DNA of 64,000 bases from Limimaricola sp. G21655-S1 (lineage in GTDB: Bacteria > Pseudomonadota > Alphaproteobacteria > Rhodobacterales > Rhodobacteraceae): assembly GCF_027213785.1 (NCBI RefSeq), contig NZ_JAPWGO010000009.1, forward strand, positions 62,001 to 126,000. Reading direction: 5' to 3'. A model generated the notes under the pieces. That model had not been told where the DNA came from. It ran no database searches and worked only from the letters and a program-made list of their open reading frames with translations. The position numbers and the translations under genes are program-made. Shown here one piece after another: positions 57,494-64,000 of this stretch (position 1 is the stretch's first letter; each line of letters opens with the position of its first letter).

Positions 57494-58091
57494 GACAGGC
57501 CCGCAATTTCTCGACGGCCTGGGCCCGGTGGCTCATGGCATTCTTGTCCGAGGCATCCATCTCTGCAAAGGTAATGTCATACCCGTCAGGCATGAATATC
57601 GGGTCGTAGCCATGGCCCCGCGCCCCGCGCATCGGCCAGACGACCTGCCCTTCGGCGAAGCCCTCGAAAACCTCTTCATGCCCGTCGGGCCAGCACAGCA
57701 CCAGCGTGCAGCAGAACCGGGCGCGATGCGGGGCAGGGCGCCCGCTCGCTTCCAACTCGCGATGAACCCGCTCCATGGCGATATCGAAATCGCGGCCATT
57801 CCCGGTCTCGGCCCAATCCGCGGTATGAACCCCGGGGCGACCATCGAGGTCGAAGACCTCAAGGCCGCTGTCATCGGCCAATGCCGGAATGCCCGTCGTG
57901 GCCACGGCGGCGCGGGCCTTGATCTTGGCATTGCCGACGAAACTGTGCTCGGTCTCTTCGGGTTCGGGCAGGCCGTGATCGGCATTGCCGGTCACGGTCA
58001 CCCCCAACGGCCCGAGCAGGGCGCGGAATTCCTCCAGCTTGCCGGCATTGTGTGTCGCCACGACCAGCGATTTCTCGGTGAAGCGCCGCAT
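57483..58091 (-). CDS. rdgB: XTP/dITP pyrophosphatase RdgB
   Basis: 202 residues. VVATHNAGKLEEF at the N-terminus, FVGNAKIKARAA, LADDSGLEVFDLDGRPGV, and GYDPIFMPDGYDITFAEM are all diagnostic. It removes deaminated purine triphosphates. ATG overlaps the rph stop by one base. Confidence 0.95.
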   Translation of the reverse strand: MRRFTEKSLVVATHNAGKLEEFRALLGPLGVTVTGNADHGLPEPEETEHSFVGNAKIKARAAVATTGIPALADDSGLEVFDLDGRPGVHTADWAETGNGRDFDIAMERVHRELEASGRPAPHRARFCCTLVLCWPDGHEEVFEGFAEGQVVWPMRGARGHGYDPIFMPDGYDITFAEMDASDKNAMSHRAQAVEKLRACLGE

Positions 58092-58798
58092 CAGGTGGTC
58101 GCCTGCAACTGCGCCCGGGCCAGCTCGGCGCAGCCCGCTTCGGCAAGATCCAGAAGCTGGGTCATCTGCTCGCGCGAAAAGGTCGAGCCCTCGGCCGACA
58201 TCTGCACCTCGATCAGCTTCGACCCGATCATGACGAAGTTGCCATCGACACCGGCCTCGCTGTCCTCGGGATAGTCGAGATCGAGGACCGGCTGCCCGGC
58301 ATAGAGCCCGCAGCTCACCGCCGAGACCGGATCGCCGAGTGGGTCGGACTTCACCAGCCCGGCGCTCATCAGCTTTTGCACCGCGAGCTTCATTGCGACC
58401 CAACCGCCGGTGATCGAAGCGCAGCGCGTGCCGCCATCGGCCTGGATAACGTCGCAATCGATGGTGATCTGCCGCTCGCCGAGCGCGTGGAAGTCGACCC
58501 CGGCGCGCAGGCTGCGGCCGATCAGACGCTGGATCTCCTGGGTGCGGCCCGACTGCTTGTCCTTGGCCTCACGTCGCATCCGGCTGTTCGTGGCACGCGG
58601 CAGCATGCCGTATTCGGCGGTGACCCAGCCCTGGCCGGAATTGCGCTTGAACGGCGGCACCCGCTCTTCGACCGTGGCGGTGCAGATCACCTGGGTATCC
58701 CCCATGCGGATCAGGCAGGAGCCTTCCGCATGGCGGTTGAAGCCCGTTTCGATCTCGACGGCGCGCAGCGCGTCGGGGGTCCGGCCGGAGGGGCGCAT
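58091..58798 (-). CDS. rph: Ribonuclease PH
   Basis: 235 residues. [12 protein letters not shown] start, then RNase PH blocks [26 protein letters not shown] and [19 protein letters not shown]. It trims 3' ends of tRNA precursors with phosphate. Operon rph-rdgB-hemW. Divergent from hrcA with a 136-bp gap. Confidence 0.97.
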   Translation of the reverse strand: MRPSGRTPDALRAVEIETGFNRHAEGSCLIRMGDTQVICTATVEERVPPFKRNSGQGWVTAEYGMLPRATNSRMRREAKDKQSGRTQEIQRLIGRSLRAGVDFHALGERQITIDCDVIQADGGTRCASITGGWVAMKLAVQKLMSAGLVKSDPLGDPVSAVSCGLYAGQPVLDLDYPEDSEAGVDGNFVMIGSKLIEVQMSAEGSTFSREQMTQLLDLAEAGCAELARAQLQATT

Positions 58799-58934
58799 GG
58801 TCTCATCCTTTCATATGTCGGGCTTGCGCATACGCCTTGCAGGCCACAAATCCAAGGCCGGCATGGGGCCGCATTGACCTCCTGCCGATGCCGCCCTTAA
58901 TGTGCCGTGCCCCCAGACAGGACCCAAACCCGCG

Positions 58935-59999
58935 ATGCCAGACAGATCGCCCCGAATCGAGGATATGAACGACCGCTCCCGCGAGGTGTTCCGCCGCGTG
59001 GTCGAGGGTTATCTCGAAACCGGCGCCCCGGTCGGATCGCGCACGCTGACCCGGCACATGTCGGAAAAGGTCTCGGCCGCCACCATTCGCAACACGATGC
59101 AGGATCTCGAACATCTGGGCCTGCTCGGCAGCCCGCATGTCAGCGCCGGGCGGATTCCCACACAGACGGGCCTGCGGATGTTCGTCGACGGGCTTCTCGA
59201 GGTTGGCGATCTCGATGGCGAGGACCGCCGCCGCATCGACCAGTCGATGCAGGAGGCCGATGGCGACGTGACCACGCTGCTCGACCGGGTCGGACACGCG
59301 CTGTCGGGGATCACCCATGGCGCATCGCTCGTGCTGACGCCCAAGCACGAGGCGCCGATCAAGCATGTCGAATTCGTTTCGCTTTCGCCGGATCGGGCGC
59401 TGGTGGTGCTGGTCTTCGCCGATGGCCATGTCGAGAACCGCATCTTCACCCCGCCGGCCGGTCAGACGCCTTCCTCGATGCGCGAGGCGGCGAATTTCCT
59501 CAACGCCATCGCCGGGGGTCACACGCTGCGCGAACTGGCTGGCGTGATCTCGCGCGAGATCGCGGCCCGGCGGCAGGAGATCGACCGGCTCGCCGCCGAT
59601 CTCGTCGAATCAGGCCTCGCAACATGGGTCAATCCGGGCGAGCAGGGCGAACGCCTGATCGTGAGGGGTCGCGGAAACCTGCTCGGCGGCCCGGGCGAGG
59701 AGGCGGATCTGGACCGGATCCGCTCGCTCTTCGACGATCTCGAACGCAAACGTGACATCGCGCAGTTCCTTGACCTTGCCGAAGAAGGTGACGGGGTGCG
59801 GATTTTCATCGGCTCCGAGAACAAGCTTTTCTCACTTTCGGGTTCCTCTCTGGTGGTTTCTCCTTATATGAACGCCGACCGTAAGATCATCGGCGCCGTG
59901 GGCGTCATCGGGCCGACCCGTCTCAATTACGGGCGGATCGTGCCCATCGTGGACTACACAGCACAGTTGGTCGGGCGCCTCGTCTCCGACCGCTCCTGA
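58935..59999 (+). CDS. hrcA: Heat-inducible transcription repressor HrcA
   Basis: 354 residues. N-terminal winged helix with REVFRRVVEGYLETGAPVGSRTL and VSAATIRNTMQDLEHLGLL; C-terminal IGAVGVIGPTRLNYGRIVPIVDYTA. It binds CIRCE operators ahead of groES or hrcA genes. No CIRCE was found just upstream here. ATG at 58935 was preferred; two GTG codons further up have no support. Followed by grpE after 15 bp. Confidence 0.95.
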   Translation: MPDRSPRIEDMNDRSREVFRRVVEGYLETGAPVGSRTLTRHMSEKVSAATIRNTMQDLEHLGLLGSPHVSAGRIPTQTGLRMFVDGLLEVGDLDGEDRRRIDQSMQEADGDVTTLLDRVGHALSGITHGASLVLTPKHEAPIKHVEFVSLSPDRALVVLVFADGHVENRIFTPPAGQTPSSMREAANFLNAIAGGHTLRELAGVISREIAARRQEIDRLAADLVESGLATWVNPGEQGERLIVRGRGNLLGGPGEEADLDRIRSLFDDLERKRDIAQFLDLAEEGDGVRIFIGSENKLFSLSGSSLVVSPYMNADRKIIGAVGVIGPTRLNYGRIVPIVDYTAQLVGRLVSDRS

Positions 60000-60014
60000 A
60001 GGGAAAGACGATAG

Positions 60015-60575
60015 ATGGCAGAGCAAGACGAACCGCGCAGCCTCGACGAGCTGGCCGCAGAGGTGGACGAGAACGGCGAGGTGAGCGCCGAGGCCGCCGA
60101 GGGCTCGGACGATCTCGAGATCCTCAAGCGCGAGCGCGACGAGATCCGCGACCGTTTCATCCGCGCGCTGGCCGATGCCGAGAACACCCGCAAGCGGGCG
60201 GAGCGCGATCGCCGCGAGGCCGAGAACTACGGCGGCTCCAAGCTCGCGCGCGACCTGCTGCCGGTGCATGACAACCTCTCACGCGCCCTCGACGCCATCG
60301 CCGAGGACCAGCGCGAGGCGCAAAAGGCGCTGATCGAGGGAATCGAGCTGACGATGCGCGAGCTGCTGAGCGTCTTCAAGAAGCACGGTATCCACCCGAT
60401 CGACCCGAAGGTGGGCGACAAGTTCGACCCGCAGATGCATCAGGCGATGTTCGAGGCGCCGGTGCCCGGCACCAAGGCGGGTGAGATCATCCAGGTCGCG
60501 GCACAGGGCTTCCTGCTGCATGACCGGCTGCTGCGCCCGGCGCAGGTCGGCGTGTCTTCCTTCAAGGAAAGCTGA
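60015..60575 (+). CDS. grpE: Nucleotide exchange factor GrpE
   Basis: 186 residues. Acidic N-terminus, then long coiled coil with RDRFIRALADAENTRKRAERDR and the C-terminal beta domain (GDKFDPQMHQAMFE, GFLLHDRLLRPAQVGVS). It promotes ADP release from DnaK. A good terminator follows. Confidence 0.97.
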   Translation: MAEQDEPRSLDELAAEVDENGEVSAEAAEGSDDLEILKRERDEIRDRFIRALADAENTRKRAERDRREAENYGGSKLARDLLPVHDNLSRALDAIAEDQREAQKALIEGIELTMRELLSVFKKHGIHPIDPKVGDKFDPQMHQAMFEAPVPGTKAGEIIQVAAQGFLLHDRLLRPAQVGVSSFKES

Positions 60576-60640
60576 AATTTCTTCGGAACTTGTCCCGTCG
60601 ACGCGGGTTGAGTGGGCAAGTTCGATTTGAAACGTGATCG

Positions 60641-60674
60641 AAGGCGTGGCCCATGGCCGCGCCTTTCTTTTTTC
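60641..60674 (+). terminator. Terminator after grpE
   Basis: AAGGCGTGGCC-CAT-GGCCGCGCCTT forms an 11-bp stem with one G-T pair, followed by TCTTTTTT. It lies 66 bp after grpE and touches the end of convergent mutS. Confidence 0.85.
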
Positions 60675-63324
60675 AGCGGTCCCGCGACGCGGGCAGCAGC
60701 CCGTGCAACTCGTAGACCAGTTCGAGCGCGGCGCGCGGCGTCAGCTCGTCGGGATGCAGTTCGCGCAGCCGCGCTTCCACCGCCGAGACCGTCGGCGCGG
60801 CGGGTTCCGGAGCGGCGCTCACGGCGGCAAAGAGCGGCAGATCGTCGATCAGCGCCTGCCGCCGTCCGCCGCCCTCGCGTTCGCCCTGCTCCAGCGCCTG
60901 CAGCACCACCCGCGCCCGATCGACCACCGCCGCCGGAAGCCCCGCGAGCCGCGCCACCTGCACGCCGTAGCTGCGATCGGCACTGCCGCGCCGCACCTCG
61001 TGCAGGAAGATCACCTCGCCCTGCCATTCGCGCACCGCGACGGTCGCGGTCGCCACGCCGTCGAGCTTGGCGGCAAGCTGGGTCATCTCGTGGTAATGGG
61101 TGGCGAAGATGCCGCGGCAGCGGTTCACGTCGTGCAGATGCTCCAGCACCGCCCAGGCGATCGAGAGCCCGTCATAGGTGGCGGTGCCGCGCCCGATCTC
61201 GTCGAGGATGACCAAGGCGCGGTCGTCCGCCTGGTTCAGGATCGCCGCCGTCTCGACCATCTCGACCATGAAGGTGGAGCGGCCGCGCGCCAGATCGTCC
61301 GAGGCGCCGACGCGGCTGAAAATCTGGCTGACCAAGCCGATATGCGCCGAGGCCGCGGGCACGTAGCTGCCGATTTGCGCCAGCACCGCGATCAACGCGT
61401 TCTGCCGCAGGAAGGTCGATTTGCCCGCCATGTTCGGCCCTGTCAGCAGCCAGAGCGGCGCATCGCCGAGATCGCAGTCATTGCCGACGAAGGTCTCACC
61501 AGCGCGGCGCAGCGCCTGCTCGACCACCGGGTGGCGACCGGATTCCACGTGAAACACACGGCTGTCATCGAGCTGCGGTCGGCACCAATCCGCGCCGCGC
61601 GCCAGATCGGCGAGACCGGCCGCGAGATCGATCTCGGACAGCGCCCGGGCCAGCTGCCCGAGCGGCGCGGCATGATCGAGAATGGCCGATTTCAGCCTGT
61701 CATAGACCCGTTTTTCAAGTTCGAGCGCGTGACCGCCCGCATTCAGGATACGGGTTTCGATCTCGTTCAACTCCACGGTCGTGAACCGCACCTGGTTCGC
61801 AGTGGTCTGGCGATGAATGAACCGCTCGGAAAGCGGCGGCGCCAGCATCTTCGCGGCATGGGTGGCGGTGGTCTCGATGAAATAGCCCAGCACGTTGTTG
61901 TGCTTGATCTTCAGGCTCTGAACACCGGTTTCGGCGGCATACTCGGCCTGCATCGCGGCAATCACACCGCGCCCCTCGTCGCGCAACCGCCGCGCCGCGT
62001 CGAGGTCGGCGTCATATCCGGCCGCGACGAAGCCGCCATCGCGCGCCAGAAGCGGCGGCTCGGCCACCAGCGCCCCGTCGAGCAGGGCATGCAGCGCCTC
62101 CTGTCCGCTCAGGCTGCGCATCGCCTCGGCCAGCGGCCCGGGCAGGTCGCGCCCCTCGGCCAAGGCGGCGATCCGGTCTGCGACGTCGAGCGTGGCGCGG
62201 ATCGCCGCCATGTCGCGCGGACCGCCCCGGTCGAGCGCGAGCCGCGACAGCGCCCGGTCGAGATCATGGGCACCGCGCAGCGCCTCGCGCAGATCGCCGC
62301 GCAGCCGGTCCTCCTCGACCAGATGCGCCACCGCCTGTTGCCGCGCCGTGATGGTGTCGAGATTGCAGGAGGGCGAGGCCACCCGCCGCTCCAGCAGCCG
62401 GGCACCGCCCGCCGTCACCGTGCGGTCGATCGCGTGCAGGAGAGAGCCTTCGCGTCCGCCCTGCATCGCGTGGGTCAGCTCCAGCGACCGGCGCGTCGCG
62501 GCATCGATCCGCATCGCCGACATCCGCGCCTCCTGATGCGGCGGGCGCAGCAGCGGCAGGTTCCCCTTCTGAGTCAGCTCCAGATATTCGACCAGCGCCG
62601 CCATCGCCGAGATCTCGGCACGCGAAAACGATCCGAAGGCATCGAGCGAGGCGACCTTCCAAAGGCCCGCCAGCCGCGCCGCGCCGCCGGCGCTGTCGAA
62701 CGCCCCCCGGTGCAGCGGCGTCACCGCCAGATCGAATCCCGAGGTGACCTCCGACAGGCTCTGTTCGAGGCTTTCGTCGACCAGAAGCTCGCGTGGGGTC
62801 AGCCGCGCCAGCTCCGGGCCCAGCGCCAGCCGGTCGCAGCCCAGCACCGAGATCGCGCCGGTCGAGATGTCGACCCAAGCCAGGGCGCAGTCGTCGCGCA
62901 GCTCCGAGAATGCGGCGAGGAAGTTGTGCCGCCGCGCGTCCAGAAGGCTCTCCTCGGTCAGCGTGCCGGGGGTGACGAGCCGCACCACGTCGCGCTTCAC
63001 CACCGATTTCGAGCCGCGCTTCTTTGCTTCGGCCGGGTCTTCGAGCTGCTCGGCGATGGCTACGCGAAACCCCTTGCGGATCAGCGTCAGCAAATAGCTC
63101 TCGGCGGCATGGACCGGGACGCCGCACATCGCGATGTCCTCGCCCATATGCTTGCCGCGCTTGGTCAGCGCGATGTCGAGCGCCTCGGCGGCGGCCACCG
63201 CGTCGTCGAAGAACATCTCGTAGAAATCGCCCATCCGGTAGAACAGCAGCGCGTCGGCATGCGCCGCCTTGATCTCCAGATACTGCGCCATCATCGGCGT
63301 CACGGTGCCGGCCTGCGTGTTCAT
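60673..63324 (-). CDS. mutS: DNA mismatch repair protein MutS
   Basis: 883 residues. Mismatch-binding DFYEMF motif at about 33-38 (Phe-x-Glu), the connector and lever regions, and ATPase motifs [30 protein letters not shown] and IFATHYHEM. It recognises mismatches in newly replicated DNA. ATG at 63324 gives the family N-terminus [11 protein letters not shown]; a far longer upstream frame is spurious. Confidence 0.97.
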   Translation of the reverse strand: MNTQAGTVTPMMAQYLEIKAAHADALLFYRMGDFYEMFFDDAVAAAEALDIALTKRGKHMGEDIAMCGVPVHAAESYLLTLIRKGFRVAIAEQLEDPAEAKKRGSKSVVKRDVVRLVTPGTLTEESLLDARRHNFLAAFSELRDDCALAWVDISTGAISVLGCDRLALGPELARLTPRELLVDESLEQSLSEVTSGFDLAVTPLHRGAFDSAGGAARLAGLWKVASLDAFGSFSRAEISAMAALVEYLELTQKGNLPLLRPPHQEARMSAMRIDAATRRSLELTHAMQGGREGSLLHAIDRTVTAGGARLLERRVASPSCNLDTITARQQAVAHLVEEDRLRGDLREALRGAHDLDRALSRLALDRGGPRDMAAIRATLDVADRIAALAEGRDLPGPLAEAMRSLSGQEALHALLDGALVAEPPLLARDGGFVAAGYDADLDAARRLRDEGRGVIAAMQAEYAAETGVQSLKIKHNNVLGYFIETTATHAAKMLAPPLSERFIHRQTTANQVRFTTVELNEIETRILNAGGHALELEKRVYDRLKSAILDHAAPLGQLARALSEIDLAAGLADLARGADWCRPQLDDSRVFHVESGRHPVVEQALRRAGETFVGNDCDLGDAPLWLLTGPNMAGKSTFLRQNALIAVLAQIGSYVPAASAHIGLVSQIFSRVGASDDLARGRSTFMVEMVETAAILNQADDRALVILDEIGRGTATYDGLSIAWAVLEHLHDVNRCRGIFATHYHEMTQLAAKLDGVATATVAVREWQGEVIFLHEVRRGSADRSYGVQVARLAGLPAAVVDRARVVLQALEQGEREGGGRRQALIDDLPLFAAVSAAPEPAAPTVSAVEARLRELHPDELTPRAALELVYELHGLLPASRDR

Positions 63325-63468
63325 GCGTCTCTCCCGGGGGTGCAGCGGCGCGACACTAGCTTTTGCGGCCGCCGCGCGAAACCCCGCAGCCGCGCTGACG
63401 CTAGGGCGTTGCGCCGCGCCGCAGCATCCCGCTATGCCTGTGCGTCCAAGGGACAGAAGGGACGAGCG

Positions 63469-64000
63469 ATGGCCAAACCCCGTTTCACGCGCGAGGACGC
63501 GCTGAACTTCCACGAGGCCCCGAGCCCCGGCAAGTGGGAGGTGACGGCGACCGTCCCGATGACCACCCAGCGCGATCTGAGCCTCGCCTACAGCCCCGGC
63601 GTGGCGATCCCCTGCGAGGTGATCGCCGAGCAGCCCGAGACCGCCTATGACTACACCAACAAGGGCAATCTCGTCGCGGTGATCTCGAACGGCACCGCCG
63701 TGCTCGGGCTTGGCAATCTCGGCGCCTTGGCATCGAAGCCGGTGATGGAGGGCAAGTCGGTGCTGTTCAAGCGCTTTGCCGACGTGAACTCGATCGACCT
63801 CGAACTCGACACCGAGGACCCGGACGCCTTCTGCAACGCGGTGCGTCTGATGGGCCCGTCCTTCGGTGGCATCAACCTCGAGGACATCAAGGCGCCCGAA
63901 TGCTTCATCATCGAGCAGCGCCTCAAGGAAGAGATGGACATCCCCGTCTTCCATGACGACCAGCACGGCACCGCGGTGATCTGTGCCGCCGGGCTGATCA
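63469..64000 (+). CDS. maeB: NADP-dependent malic enzyme, N-terminal part
   Basis: The first 177 residues are visible and the gene continues past the right edge. [33 protein letters not shown], and [16 protein letters not shown] are the malic enzyme substrate and metal-binding blocks. It converts malate to pyruvate. Alphaproteobacterial MaeB usually carries a C-terminal phosphotransacetylase-like domain, outside the window. ATG at 63469 follows AGAAGGGACGAG. Divergent from mutS. Confidence 0.93.
   Translation, partial: MAKPRFTREDALNFHEAPSPGKWEVTATVPMTTQRDLSLAYSPGVAIPCEVIAEQPETAYDYTNKGNLVAVISNGTAVLGLGNLGALASKPVMEGKSVLFKRFADVNSIDLELDTEDPDAFCNAVRLMGPSFGGINLEDIKAPECFIIEQRLKEEMDIPVFHDDQHGTAVICAAGLI

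Noticed and set aside
58799-58934. CIRCE operator before hrcA
   Set aside because: No TTAGCACTC or GAGTGCTAA inverted repeat was found in the 136-bp gap.

Overview
The window is a contiguous stretch of high-GC alphaproteobacterial chromosome. It most resembles a member of the Rhodobacteraceae (Rhodobacterales). The reasons are the RegB/SenC/RegA (PrrBCA) redox cluster, a kinase-less DivL-like PAS protein with a CtrA box, the hemD-mitofilin-hemY trio, alphaproteobacterial AddB/AddA, and the order rho-mnmE-mnmG-rsmG-parA-parB. Most of it is dense housekeeping sequence, with genes packed into short operons whose start and stop codons overlap.

Layout. 1-7.4 kb: the start of an RlmD-type RNA methyltransferase, two ABC exporter half-proteins, CCA tRNA nucleotidyltransferase, a CoA-type Nudix hydrolase, Hsp33 and a second Nudix hydrolase. 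7.4-18.7 kb: argG, exported MsrA, an HD hydrolase with two GT8-like glycosyltransferases, ahcY, small membrane and EVE/YciI proteins, gpsA, tsaD and hemD. 18.7-21.9 kb: a mitofilin-like protein, hemY and tRNA-Thr(CGT). 21.9-23.9 kb: a small accessory patch behind the tRNA, with an integrase remnant, an Ala/Glu/Lys-rich repeat protein and decayed DNA. 23.9-37.2 kb: regA, senC, regB, divL-like, tsaE, amgK, murU, addB, addA and trxA. 37.2-45.9 kb: hslV, hslU, a phosphoesterase, a lipid kinase, an MFS carrier, an Smr protein, mltA, a Tim44-like protein, fxsA and secB. 45.9-48.6 kb: dnaQ, coaE, aroE and maf on the minus strand.

48.6-49.0 kb is the most striking non-coding segment and is very probably the chromosomal replication origin. 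It has TTATCCACG DnaA boxes, an AT-rich stretch, 11 GANTC sites in 296 bp, eight copies of CGACTC, and an exact 18-bp direct repeat at its two edges. Genes on both sides point away from it: maf leftward, hemJ-rho-mnmE-mnmG-rsmG-parA-parB rightward. Two perfect parS sites lie 3.3 and 5.2 kb to the right, one across the mnmG start codon and one inside rsmG, just before parAB. After parB come hemW-rdgB-rph (minus), hrcA-grpE (plus), mutS (minus) and the start of a malic enzyme gene running off the right edge.

Functional themes are origin firing and segregation (oriC, parS, ParAB), cell-cycle control (DivL-like, CtrA box, GANTC cluster), redox control (RegAB-SenC), recombination and mismatch repair (AddAB, MutS), heat shock (HslVU, HrcA-GrpE, Hsp33) and tRNA modification (TsaD, TsaE, MnmE, MnmG, CCA enzyme). 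No CRISPR array, complete prophage or intact insertion sequence was seen. All calls come from reading the sequence; no database search was run.
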